Assembly: GCF_014217625.1 (NCBI RefSeq)
Contig: NZ_CP043641.1
Location: 4,374,094-4,438,093, forward strand
Direction of reading: 5' to 3'
DNA from: Leifsonia shinshuensis
Lineage (GTDB): Bacteria; Actinomycetota; Actinomycetes; Actinomycetales; Microbacteriaceae
Length of the DNA: 64,000 nt
The notes under the pieces are model-generated. The model saw only the letters and a program-made list of their open reading frames with translations, made no database searches and was not told where the DNA came from. Below are positions 12,325 to 20,299 of this stretch, piece by piece; the first letter of the stretch is position 1, and the number at the start of each line of letters is the position of its first letter. Made by a program: the position numbers and the translations under genes.

Positions 12325-15300
12325 ATGCGATCACCGGCGTCCAGCCCCACGATGATCGGGCGCGAGTCCGATCTGGAGGCGCTGCGCGACGAGCTCGACG
12401 GAGTCCGTCGCGACGGCGGCCTCCGCGCCGTCGTGATCGGCGGCGAGGCGGGCATCGGCAAGTCGCGGCTGCTCGCCGAGTTCCTGGCCGAGGCCGAGGA
12501 GTCCTCCACGGTGCTGCTCGGCCGATGCGTCGACCTCGGCAACGACGGGGCGCCCTACGCGCCGTTCGCCGGCATCCTCCGCCGGCTCATCGAGCTGCGC
12601 GGCCTGGACGCCGTGCTGGAGGCCGCGGGCCACGGCGCCGGCGTCCTCTCCGTGCTCCTGCCCGAGCTGGCCGACGACTCCGCTGTCCCGGCGCGCACCG
12701 GCGCCGAGCGGCTGTACGAGCTGGTGACGGTCCTGTTCGAGACGCTGTCGGCCGACCGCCCGCTCGTCCTGGCGGTCGAAGACCTGCACTGGGCCGACAC
12801 CGCGACGCTCGAACTGCTGCGGTTCATCGTCCGGATGGCCGAGCGCGGGCACCTCCTCGTCCTGCTGAGCTACCGCACAGACGAGATCACGCGCGGCCAC
12901 CCGCTGCGCGCCTACCTCGGCGAGCTGGAGCGCACCCGCCGCGTCACGCGCTGGGAGCTGGCCAGGCTCGGCCGCGGTCAGGTGGAGGCGCTGATCGCCC
13001 GGCTGCTCGGCTGCGAGCCCGACGCCGCGACGGTCGGCCGCGTCTACGAGATGAGCGAGGGCGTCCCGTTCTTCGTCGAAGAGCTGATCGGCATCGACGG
13101 CCTCGCGACAGGGGAGGACCTTCCCGAGACGCTGCGGGAGCTGCTGCTCGCCCGGTTCGAGAAGCTCAGCGATCCCGCCCAGCGGCTGCTGCGCCTGGTC
13201 TCGGCCGGCGGCGTCTGCGTCGACCACGAGCTGCTCAGCGCGGTCTACGACGGCACGCCGGACCAGCTCGACGCGGCGGCGCGGGAGGCCGTGGTCGCCA
13301 ATGTCCTGGTCGCCGACTCGACCGAGTACACCTTCCGCCACGCGCTCGTGCGCGAGGCCATCCACGCCGACCTGCTGCCGGGGGAGCGCAGCCGGTTCCA
13401 CATGCGCTTCGCGGAGGCCCTGGAAGCCAGCCCGCAGCGCTCGGCGACGCAGCTCTCCACGCACTGGCTCGCCGCGCACGACGTGCGGCGCGCCTTCATC
13501 GCGTCGCTGGAGGCCATGAGCGAGGCGCGGATGTCGTACGCCTACGCCACGGCCGCCGCGATGGGCGACCGCGCCCTGGAACTGTGGGACAGCGTGCCGG
13601 ACGCCGACGAGCTGAGCGCGCAGTGGCTGCGGACCGGAGGCCGCACCGAGCTGCTGGCGCGCACCGCGTCGGCGCTGCGCAACGCGGGCGACAACGAGCG
13701 CGCGCTCGCCCTGGTCAACGTGGCGCTCGAGACGGCCGACGGCCTCCCGCCCGCCCGGCAGGCGCGGCTGCTGCGCGACAAGGCGCAGTACCTCCAGAAC
13801 CTCAACCGCACGGGCGTCCAGGAGCTGCTGCAGAGCGCCCTCGACGTGGTGCCGCCCGGCGCGCTGCCGGAGGGCGACGGCCTCCGCCTGCAGCTCCTGG
13901 CCGAGCTGGCCGCCCGGTACATGCTCGCGGCCCGGTTCGACGACGCGGTGGCCATGTCGTCGCGGGCGATCGAGGAAGCCGGCGACGGGTCGGACGCGCT
14001 CCGCTCCGTCGCGCACAACATCCTCGGCAGCTCACTGGTGTCCCGCGGTTCCGTGGAGCGCGGGCTGGCCGAGCTGGAGGAAGCCGGCCGGCTCGCCGAG
14101 AACGACTCCGCCGCCGAGCTGCGGTACGCCGTCAACGCGTCCGACGCGATGAACAACCTCGGCCGCTACGCCGAGGCGGTGCGGCTCGCCGAGGCGGGGG
14201 TCCGCGAGGCCCGCGCGCGCGGCATCGAGCGCTCCACCGGCGTCATCCTGTCCTCCAACACCGTGGAGCCGCTGCTCGCGCTCGGCGAGCTCGACCGGGC
14301 GGAGGCGCTGCTCGACCCCGCGCTGGCCCTCGACCCGCCGCCGAGCTTCCGCGCGCACCTGCAACGCATGAAGCTGTGGATCACGCTGTGGCGCGGCGAC
14401 CTCGAGACGACCGAGACGCTGCTGCGCCGCTGGCACGGCGGCCTGCGCACACTCGGCGAACTGGAGGTCCAGTCGGAACTCGGCGTCGCCCGCCTCGCCG
14501 CGGAGGTGTCGATCGCCCGCGGCGACGCGTTCGACGCCTGGGAGCACACCGCTCCCGTTCGCACGGCGGCCCACCGACCGCTACCGGCGAACGACCTCCC
14601 GGTGCTCGCCGCGGCGGCGCGCGCCCTTGCCGACATCGCGTTCCGCTCCGAGCACGAGCGCGCCGAACGCGACACCCCGGTGGATGTGGCGCTGGAGGCC
14701 GCGCGCCTCGACGCGGCGCTGGCCGCCATCGAGGCCTGGCCGACGGCGGTCGCGTGGGGTCCGGTGATCCGCGCGGAGCTGGCCACAGCACTGGCGGCGC
14801 TGGCCGAGGCGGGCACGGTCTCCGATCCGTCCGCCGCCGACCGCTTCGACGGCGCACGAGTGGCCTGGGAGGCCGCGGTCGAGGCGACCGCGTTTCCGCT
14901 CGCCCCCGCGCACCTGCACCCCTACGCCCTCGTCCGCGCCGCCCGGGTCGCGCGGGCCGCGGGAGACCGCCCGGCCGCCGAACGCCTGGCCGTCGCCGCC
15001 CGAGACGAAGCACAGAACACGGGCTTCGGACTCCTCGCCGAGGCGGCCGTCGCCCTGATCTCGTCCCGCGGCGCCCGCGCTGTGGGCGGACCGCCCGCGC
15101 TCGGCCCCGGCGCCCCGCTCACGGAGCGCGAGGAGCAGGTCCTCGCCCTGATCGAGCAGGGGCTGAGCAACAAGCAGATCGGCGAGGTCCTCTTCATCTC
15201 CGCCAAGACCGCGAGCGTCCATGTCTCGAGCATCCTCCGCAAGGTCGGCGCCGCCAGCCGCACGGAGGCCGTCTACCGCGCGTCGCGGGCCGCTCGGTAG
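12325..15300 (+). CDS. Large LuxR-family (LAL) transcriptional regulator with AAA domain
   Basis: A 991-residue regulator. The N-terminal ATPase has Walker A GGEAGIGKSRL at 39-49 and Walker B PLVLAVEDLHWAD near 148. A long central TPR-like helical region follows, and a C-terminal LuxR/GerE helix-turn-helix (LTEREEQVLALIEQGLSNKQIGEVLFISAKTA, from residue 932) completes it. LAL proteins act as ligand-gated activators of nearby or distant genes; the inducer here is unknown. The start is ATG 12325, reached by CACGAT six bases upstream; longer frames upstream read into non-coding DNA. It is convergent with the DksA-like gene with 12 nt between. Confidence 0.9.
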   Translation: MRSPASSPTMIGRESDLEALRDELDGVRRDGGLRAVVIGGEAGIGKSRLLAEFLAEAEESSTVLLGRCVDLGNDGAPYAPFAGILRRLIELRGLDAVLEAAGHGAGVLSVLLPELADDSAVPARTGAERLYELVTVLFETLSADRPLVLAVEDLHWADTATLELLRFIVRMAERGHLLVLLSYRTDEITRGHPLRAYLGELERTRRVTRWELARLGRGQVEALIARLLGCEPDAATVGRVYEMSEGVPFFVEELIGIDGLATGEDLPETLRELLLARFEKLSDPAQRLLRLVSAGGVCVDHELLSAVYDGTPDQLDAAAREAVVANVLVADSTEYTFRHALVREAIHADLLPGERSRFHMRFAEALEASPQRSATQLSTHWLAAHDVRRAFIASLEAMSEARMSYAYATAAAMGDRALELWDSVPDADELSAQWLRTGGRTELLARTASALRNAGDNERALALVNVALETADGLPPARQARLLRDKAQYLQNLNRTGVQELLQSALDVVPPGALPEGDGLRLQLLAELAARYMLAARFDDAVAMSSRAIEEAGDGSDALRSVAHNILGSSLVSRGSVERGLAELEEAGRLAENDSAAELRYAVNASDAMNNLGRYAEAVRLAEAGVREARARGIERSTGVILSSNTVEPLLALGELDRAEALLDPALALDPPPSFRAHLQRMKLWITLWRGDLETTETLLRRWHGGLRTLGELEVQSELGVARLAAEVSIARGDAFDAWEHTAPVRTAAHRPLPANDLPVLAAAARALADIAFRSEHERAERDTPVDVALEAARLDAALAAIEAWPTAVAWGPVIRAELATALAALAEAGTVSDPSAADRFDGARVAWEAAVEATAFPLAPAHLHPYALVRAARVARAAGDRPAAERLAVAARDEAQNTGFGLLAEAAVALISSRGARAVGGPPALGPGAPLTEREEQVLALIEQGLSNKQIGEVLFISAKTASVHVSSILRKVGAASRTEAVYRASRAAR

Positions 15301-15312
15301 CGCGCCAGCGCG

Positions 15313-15729
15313 CTAGCGCTCGGCGGCCACCGCGCACACGATGCACAGCTCCGTCGTCGGCCGGGCCTCCAGCCGCTGCACCCCGATCGCGCGCCCGCAG
15401 GAGGCGCACGTCCCGTAGCGTCCCAGCCGGATGCGGTCGCGCGCCGCGTCCACGGCCGCGATGTCCGCCGCCGTCTCCGAGCGGAGGGCGTGCAGCCTGC
15501 TCCACTCCGAACTCAGCGTCGGCCCTTCCGGGTCGTGCTCGTCGTCGGCGGTCGACTCCGACCGCGACGACAGCAGCGACCCCAGGGCCTCCGCGAGGCG
15601 CTGCGACTCCGCGACGTCCCCCTGACGCCGCTCGTCCAGCATCCTGTCGAAGCCCTCCAGCTCGTCGGTGGTCAGTCCGATGTCCTGGATGATGTAGAGC
15701 TCTCGTGTGTCCGGTGATTCGGTGTGCAT
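15313..15729 (-). CDS. TraR/DksA-type C4 zinc-finger protein
   Basis: A 138-residue protein. A helical hairpin (about residues 20-95) precedes a C4 zinc finger with Cys108, Cys111, Cys129 and Cys132 (CxxC-17-CxxC). Members of this family enter the RNA polymerase secondary channel (DksA) or have unrelated roles; in Actinobacteria the short forms are poorly characterised. The start is ATG 15729 with AAGGGGG seven bases upstream, so unlike many neighbours it has a good ribosome site. Confidence 0.87.
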   Translation of the reverse strand: MHTESPDTRELYIIQDIGLTTDELEGFDRMLDERRQGDVAESQRLAEALGSLLSSRSESTADDEHDPEGPTLSSEWSRLHALRSETAADIAAVDAARDRIRLGRYGTCASCGRAIGVQRLEARPTTELCIVCAVAAER

Positions 15730-15800
15730 CCGCGCACCCCCTTCCGATCCCGCCGTGTCAGCGTACGCCCGGCATCCGGTATCCGACGTAGGCTCGGCGC

Positions 15801-16091
15801 GTGCCTTCGTTTCGTGTGATCATCCCGGTCGGGCGCCTGCGGCCCGACGTGGCCCCGACCCAGGTGGAGCCGGCGGCCGCCGCCGCGGTGGCCGAACTGA
15901 CGACCGTGGAGGCGACCAGCGTCGACATCGTCAGCCGCGAGGCGCGGCTCACCGTGCGTTTCACCGCGGACGGCGCGCACGACGCACTGCGCGTCGCCGA
16001 GCACGCGGTCGCCGCCGTCGGAGCGCTCGCGCAGACCGGGGACTGGCGGCTCACCGAACGCGTCGGCGGCCGCTGGTTCCGGAGGGCGTGA
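15801..16091 (+). CDS. Small conserved hypothetical protein
   Basis: A 96-residue protein with an alternating strand and helix pattern (FRVIIPVGRLRPDVAP, SVDIVSREARLTVRFTADGAHDALRVAEHAVAAVG, GDWRLTERVGGRWF). It looks like a ferredoxin-like alpha/beta fold and has no catalytic motif I recognise. The start is GTG 15801, with TAGGCT at 15789-15794 six bases upstream, a leaderless pattern. It converges with glutathione peroxidase. Confidence 0.62.
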   Translation: MPSFRVIIPVGRLRPDVAPTQVEPAAAAAVAELTTVEATSVDIVSREARLTVRFTADGAHDALRVAEHAVAAVGALAQTGDWRLTERVGGRWFRRA

Positions 16092-16100
16092 GCTCGGCGC

Positions 16101-16589
16101 TCACACCGCCGCCGGCAGCGACGCCTCGATGAGGCCGACGATCCGCGGGTCGTCCGGCTCCATCTGCGGGCGGAACCGGTGCACCGCGCCGTCGGGCGTG
16201 ATGACGAACTTCTCGAAGTTCCACTTCACCTTGCCGGCCTTGCCGTCGGCGTCCGGGTGCGTGGTCAGCTCGTTGTAGAGCGGGTGCGCGTTGCGGCCGT
16301 TCAGCCGCACCTTCTCCATCATCGGGAACGTGACGCCCCACGTCGTCGAGCAGTACTCCTTGATCGCGTCCGTCGAGCTGAGCTCCTGGAGGAACTGGTT
16401 GCTCGGGAACCCGATCACCGTGAACCCGCGGTCGCCGTATGTCTCCTGCAGCTGCTCCAGCTTCTCGTACTGCGGTGCGAGTCCGCAGCGGGAGGCGACG
16501 TTGACGACGAGGATGACCTTGCCCGAAAAGGCGGCGAGGCTGGTCGGAGCTCCATCGATGGTGTGGAACGGGATATCCATCAGGGTCAT
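16101..16589 (-). CDS. Glutathione peroxidase-family thiol peroxidase
   Basis: A 162-residue thioredoxin-fold peroxidase. The peroxidatic Cys35 is in NVASRCGLAPQY, the Gln65 site in GFPSNQF and the Trp123-Asn124 pair in KWNFEKFV complete the catalytic tetrad. It is the Cys form, not selenocysteine; bacterial members usually take electrons from thioredoxin or mycothiol-linked systems, not glutathione. A second Cys80 (KEYCSTTWG) is placed where a resolving Cys can occur. TAGGCT lies six bases before ATG 16589, so the mRNA is probably leaderless. Confidence 0.93.
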   Translation of the reverse strand: MTLMDIPFHTIDGAPTSLAAFSGKVILVVNVASRCGLAPQYEKLEQLQETYGDRGFTVIGFPSNQFLQELSSTDAIKEYCSTTWGVTFPMMEKVRLNGRNAHPLYNELTTHPDADGKAGKVKWNFEKFVITPDGAVHRFRPQMEPDDPRIVGLIEASLPAAV

Positions 16590-16666
16590 GGTCCGAGCCT
16601 ACGTCCCGATACGTGAGTGTATGCGCGGATGCGGCGAAGACCCAGGAACGGTCCCGTCGGCGCGGT

Positions 16667-17638
16667 TCAGGCCCTCGCGAGCGGCGCGGCCGGATCCGAC
16701 GCCCACTCGTTGAGCGACCCGTCGTAGACCGTCACGTCGTCGCGCCCGAGCAGCGCCAGAGCGAGGGCGTCGGCAGCCGCGGCGATCCCGCCGCCGCAGT
16801 ACGCGACGATCGGGTCGGGCGACGCCAGCACGTCGGCGAAGAGGTCGTGCAGTCCGGCGGCCGGCAGGAACGCGTTGGTCGCCCGGTCCACCAGCCGCAC
16901 GGCCGGCGCGCTCACGCTACCCGGAATGTGCCGGGCGGCGAAGTCCTTCGGCGCGGTGCCGCAGACCAGCGTCCCCGGCCGGTCGCCGGCGAGCAGTGCC
17001 GCGACGTCCTCCCTGTCGCTCCAGAACCCCGGCAGTTCGGCGGCGACGAATCGGCCGGCGGGCGCGGGCGTCACGGGGCCGGACGCGAGCGGTCGGCCCT
17101 CCTCCCGCCACTTGGTCACGCCGCCGTCGAGCACCGCGACGCGGTCGTGGCCGAACGAGCGGAACAGCCACCACAGCCGGGAGGCCCACTGCCCGACCGC
17201 GCCGTCGTACACGACGACGGTGGTGTCGGCGTCCACGCCCAGCGCGGTCGCGGCGGCGGCGAACGCCTCGGCGCCCGGACGCGTGAACGGGAAGGGCGCG
17301 GCCGGGTCGCTGAACCGCTCGAGCAGGTCCGCGAACACCGCCCCGGGGACGTGCCCCTCGCCGTGCCGCTCGATCCCGCTGACGTAGTCGGTGCGGCCGT
17401 CGGCGCCGGCGACCGCGACGACCGACGCGTCGATCACCAGGAGGCCGTCGGCTCCGAGGTGGTCGCACAGCCACTGGGTGGACACCAGCGGCCCGGCGAG
17501 CGCCGCACCGAGTGCGGCGCGGACCTCGACGCCTGCGCTGCTGTCGTCTGCACCGTTCCTGCGGTCGCCGCGGAGGTCGGCGAGGGTCGCGGGATCGGGG
17601 ACGGTCGGCTCGTCGGAACGCGCGGTCGTGAGAGTCAT
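16667..17638 (-). CDS. Sulfurtransferase with two rhodanese domains
   Basis: A 323-residue protein. After about 50 N-terminal residues without similarity come two rhodanese folds: the first inactive (VSTQWLCDHLGADGLLVIDASV, HVPGAVFADL, VVVYDGAVGQWASRLWWLFRSFGHDRVAVLDGG), the second with the catalytic Cys281. Its loop reads CGGGIAA, where typical mercaptopyruvate sulfurtransferases have CGSGVTA and thiosulfate enzymes CRKGVTA, so the Ser/Thr of the loop is absent. The start is ATG 17638, with TAGCGT seven bases upstream (forward 17646-17651). An earlier in-frame ATG at 17686 was rejected. Confidence 0.88.
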   Translation of the reverse strand: MTLTTARSDEPTVPDPATLADLRGDRRNGADDSSAGVEVRAALGAALAGPLVSTQWLCDHLGADGLLVIDASVVAVAGADGRTDYVSGIERHGEGHVPGAVFADLLERFSDPAAPFPFTRPGAEAFAAAATALGVDADTTVVVYDGAVGQWASRLWWLFRSFGHDRVAVLDGGVTKWREEGRPLASGPVTPAPAGRFVAAELPGFWSDREDVAALLAGDRPGTLVCGTAPKDFAARHIPGSVSAPAVRLVDRATNAFLPAAGLHDLFADVLASPDPIVAYCGGGIAAAADALALALLGRDDVTVYDGSLNEWASDPAAPLARA

Positions 17639-17737
17639 GCGCTCCACGCTAACGGCGGCCTCCGACGTCGTATACGAGGGGCGCAATCGTGCGTAACGAG
17701 AGCGTCGTGGCGGTGGGACACGCGAGCTTCGGCCGCC

Positions 17738-19123
17738 TCAGCACTCGATGACGTTGACCGCGAGGCCGCCCTCGCTGGTCTCCTTGTACTTGGTCGACAT
17801 GTCCAGCCCGGTCTGGCGCATCGTCTCGATCACGGTGTCCAGCGAGACCAGGTGCGAACCGTCGCCGTGCAGCGCGAGGCGTGCGGCAGAGACGGCGGTG
17901 GAGGACGCGATCGCGTTGCGCTCGATGCAGGGGATCTGCACCAGGCCGCCGACCGGGTCGCAGGTGAGGCCGAGGTGATGTTCCATGGCGATCTCCGCCG
18001 CGTTCTCGACCTGGGTCGGAGTGCCGCCGAGGACTGCGCAGAGTGCGCCCGCCGCCATCGCGCAGGCTGAGCCGACCTCCGCCTGACAGCCGCCCTCCGC
18101 CCCCGAGATGGACGCGTTCGCCTTGAACAGCGAGCCGATCGCGGTCGCGGTGAGCAGGTACTTGCGGATTCCGTCGAGCGTCGCGCCCGGCACGAACCGG
18201 AGGTAGTAGTGGGCCACGGCGGGCACGATCCCGGCCGCGCCGTTGGTGGGAGCGGTGACGACGCGGCCTCCCGAGGCGTTCTCCTCGTTGACGGCCAGCG
18301 CGAACGCGTGCAGCCACTCCAGCGACGTCGCGCGGCCCGGGTCGTCCTGGACGCTCTCCAGGTGCTCGCGCATCGCGGCCGCGCGGCGCTTGACGCCGAG
18401 GCCGCCCGGGAGGGTGCCGTCGCCGGCCAGGCCGCGCGCGACGCACTCGGCCATGGCCTCCCAGATCAGGTCGAGGCGCGTGTCGGTGGCGTCCTCGCCG
18501 TGGAGGGCGATCTCGTTGCGGCGCGCGACCTCGCAGATCGGGATGTCCAGGCGCGCGCAGATCGCCAGCAGTTCCTCGGCGGAGTCGTACGGCAGCGGGT
18601 GCGCCGCGCGTGCGGCGAGTTCCGCCTCCTCGCCATCCCGGCGGATGAAGCCGCCGCCGATCGAGTAGTAGGTCTCCTCCAGCAGGGGGAGCGGCTGTCG
18701 GGTTCCGTCGGCGCTGCGGCCCCAGGCGCGCAGGGTGAGCGCGTTCGGGTGGCCGGGGAGGCGGGTGCGCGGCTCGAAGTCGATGTCGCCCTTGCTGAGC
18801 GGGATGTCGCGCACGCCCGCGAGGCGCAGTTTCGCGCCGTCGCCGATCGCGGACCACGCGCCGCGTACGTCGTCCGGGTGGCAGTTCTCCGGCTCGTTGC
18901 CGCGGAGGCCGGCGACGACGGCGTCGGGCGTGCCGTGCCCGATCCCGGTCGAGCCGAGGGAGCCGTAGAGGGTGCAGGTGACCTGGTCGACCTGCTCCAC
19001 GAGGTCGTCGGCGACGAGGCGGTCCGCGAACGCCTTGGCGGCCCGCAGGGGTCCGACGGTGTGCGAGCTCGAGGGGCCGATGCCGATCGAGAACAGGTCG
19101 AAGGCGGAGACGTACGCTGTCAC
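17738..19123 (-). CDS. sdaA: L-serine ammonia-lyase (iron-sulfur dependent)
   Basis: A 461-residue single-chain [4Fe-4S] L-serine dehydratase making pyruvate and ammonia. The N-terminal beta domain begins [25 protein letters not shown], which is diagnostic, and the catalytic alpha domain carries [20 protein letters not shown] and [18 protein letters not shown] with the cluster cysteines. The start is GTG 19123, with TACACT exactly six bases upstream (forward 19130-19135) and no Shine-Dalgarno site. It is followed after 99 nt by the sulfurtransferase on the same strand, which has its own promoter-like hexamer. Confidence 0.96.
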   Translation of the reverse strand: MTAYVSAFDLFSIGIGPSSSHTVGPLRAAKAFADRLVADDLVEQVDQVTCTLYGSLGSTGIGHGTPDAVVAGLRGNEPENCHPDDVRGAWSAIGDGAKLRLAGVRDIPLSKGDIDFEPRTRLPGHPNALTLRAWGRSADGTRQPLPLLEETYYSIGGGFIRRDGEEAELAARAAHPLPYDSAEELLAICARLDIPICEVARRNEIALHGEDATDTRLDLIWEAMAECVARGLAGDGTLPGGLGVKRRAAAMREHLESVQDDPGRATSLEWLHAFALAVNEENASGGRVVTAPTNGAAGIVPAVAHYYLRFVPGATLDGIRKYLLTATAIGSLFKANASISGAEGGCQAEVGSACAMAAGALCAVLGGTPTQVENAAEIAMEHHLGLTCDPVGGLVQIPCIERNAIASSTAVSAARLALHGDGSHLVSLDTVIETMRQTGLDMSTKYKETSEGGLAVNVIEC

Positions 19124-19199
19124 TTCACCAGTGTACGTCGGCTTTCGCGCTGGAATCCCGCGCGCAGCTGCGCATCGGCGCAGAGATCCTGCGTGAATC

Positions 19200-19370
19200 T
19201 CAGGTTTCGCGAACGCGGACGCGAGCGTCGCCTGGCGGGCACCAAGCGGTGTCCAGGCCGCCTTCGACGGGCGTGTACTCGATGAGGAACTGACCGCCCT
19301 CGTCCGGCCCCTCCACCACGACGCCCGGGCGGTCCCCGAGCCAGACGGTCGTTCCGACGCCGATGTCCAT
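19200..19370 (-). CDS. Very small conserved protein, possible beta barrel
   Basis: 56 residues from ATG 19370 (MDIGVGTTVWLGDRPGVVVEGPDEGG...). The Gly-rich turn pattern and short strands resemble an SH3-like or KOW-like barrel, but this is a shape guess only. The start is supported by TAGTGT seven bases upstream (forward 19378-19383); an ATG 42 nt further up is in frame but would precede that hexamer. Codon use is ordinary. Confidence 0.5.
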   Translation of the reverse strand: MDIGVGTTVWLGDRPGVVVEGPDEGGQFLIEYTPVEGGLDTAWCPPGDARVRVRET

Positions 19371-19417
19371 GCCGGTCACACTACGCTCGCGCGGGTACGT
19401 CGTGTCGGGCAAAAGAG

Positions 19418-19458
19418 CAACTTAAGTTGACAAATCGAAGTAAGCAACTAAAGTTGCT
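19418..19458 (+). promoter_or_regulatory. Promoter with two palindromic operators before the HTH-ClpN genes
   Basis: A near-consensus promoter drives the HTH gene: -35 TTGACA at 19427-19432, 16-bp spacer, -10 TAAAGT at 19449-19454, ATG seven bases later. Two related palindromes cover it: CAACTTAAGTTG (19418-19429, perfect) overlapping the -35 and AGCAACTAAAGTTGCT (19443-19458, 7-bp arms) covering the -10. Their centres are 27 bp apart. This strongly suggests repression by a dimeric DNA-binding protein, most simply the HTH protein itself. Confidence 0.8.
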
Positions 19459-19461
19459 CCC

Positions 19462-19704
19462 ATGAACCCACCCATCCAGGCTCCGGACCCGCTCGGCGGG
19501 GTGGCCGACGGCCTCGCCGCCGTCGTCGCCCTGCGCGAGCTCGCCGACCGGCTCGAAGACGCGGAGGTCGAGCACGCCCTCCGCGACGGCTGGAGCTGGA
19601 CCCAGATCGCCGACGCGCTCGGCGTCACCCGCCAGGCCGTGCACAAGAAGCACCTGCGCCGCGTCGCCGCCGCAGGCGTAGCCCTCAGGAGACGAAATGT
19701 CTGA
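19462..19704 (+). CDS. Small helix-turn-helix DNA-binding protein
   Basis: An 80-residue protein. An N-terminal helix (residues 12-42) is followed by a clear helix-turn-helix GWSWTQIADALGVTRQAVHKKHL at 43-65 and a short basic tail. The architecture matches the small HTH partner often found directly upstream of stand-alone Clp-N genes in Actinobacteria. It is likely the autorepressor that reads the two palindromes in its own promoter. The start is ATG 19462, seven bases after the -10, so the mRNA is leaderless or nearly so. Its last 8 nt overlap the next gene. Confidence 0.85.
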   Translation: MNPPIQAPDPLGGVADGLAAVVALRELADRLEDAEVEHALRDGWSWTQIADALGVTRQAVHKKHLRRVAAAGVALRRRNV

Positions 19705-20206
19705 CATCCCTCCCGGAACCGCCAACAACGCCCCCGGCCAGCCGCTGTCCAAGGCCCTCCGCTCGGTGGTGATCGCCTCCGTCACCGAGGCCCAGCGCCG
19801 CAACGCGACCCTGGTGGAGGCCGAGCACCTGCTGCTCGCCCTCTCCCGCGACGGCAGCGGAGCGGTCCGCGACGTGCTCGCGTCCGCCGGCCTCGACCCC
19901 GTCGGGCTGGAGGCCGCCCTGCTCGCCGAACGCGAGGCCAGCCTCCGCGTCGCCGGCGTCACCCCGCCGCCGGAGGAACGGCTCGCCGCGTCGCCCCGCG
20001 TCGCCCGGCCGCGCTGGGGCGCCTCCGCCAAGGAAGCGCTCACCCGCGCCCACCGCGTCGCCTCCGCCCACCGCCGCCAGCGCTCGGGGGAGGCCGACCT
20101 CGTGACCGCCATCTTCGGACTGGAGCTGGGGACCGTCCCGCGCGCGCTGACTCTCGCCGGCGTGGACCGGCCTGCCGTGGTGGCGGCGCTGCGCGGGATC
20201 GCCTGA
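19697..20206 (+). CDS. Stand-alone Clp N-terminal domain protein
   Basis: A 169-residue protein made of two Clp-N (ClpA/ClpC amino-terminal) repeats, at about residues 18-78 (SKALRSVVIASVTEAQRRNATLVEAEHLLLAL) and 107-168 (KEALTRAHRVASAHRRQ...LVTAIFGLE). There is no AAA+ module, so it cannot unfold proteins itself; such domains bind substrates or adaptors. ATG 19697 has AGGAGA at 19687-19692 and the gene overlaps the HTH gene by 8 nt, so the two are co-expressed. The role is unknown; a sensor or anti-adaptor of the ClpC system is a guess. Confidence 0.87.
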   Translation: MSDIPPGTANNAPGQPLSKALRSVVIASVTEAQRRNATLVEAEHLLLALSRDGSGAVRDVLASAGLDPVGLEAALLAEREASLRVAGVTPPPEERLAASPRVARPRWGASAKEALTRAHRVASAHRRQRSGEADLVTAIFGLELGTVPRALTLAGVDRPAVVAALRGIA

Positions 20207-20214
20207 CAGCCGCT

Positions 20215-20255
20215 GTAAGCGCGACGTAAGCGCCCCGTAAGCGCTGTGCAAGCGG
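20215..20255 (+). promoter_or_regulatory. Four direct repeats spaced exactly 11 bp upstream of the ABC exporter
   Basis: GTAAGCGC occurs at 20215-20222, 20226-20233 and 20237-20244, and a variant GCAAGCGG at 20248-20255; the start-to-start spacing is 11 bp each time. Repeats in phase with the helix are what OmpR/PhoB-type response regulators bind. The array is 45 nt upstream of the ATP-binding protein gene. It is the likely control site of the exporter pair, perhaps by a two-component system encoded elsewhere. Confidence 0.65.
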
Positions 20256-20299
20256 CCTCCGCGACCATCGGCTCATCCACCTCATCAGGAAGGACCACC

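Noticed and set aside
20215..20255. CRISPR-like array
   Set aside because: Units are 8 nt with 3-nt spacers in strict 11-bp phase; this is a protein-binding array, not CRISPR. No cas gene is present.
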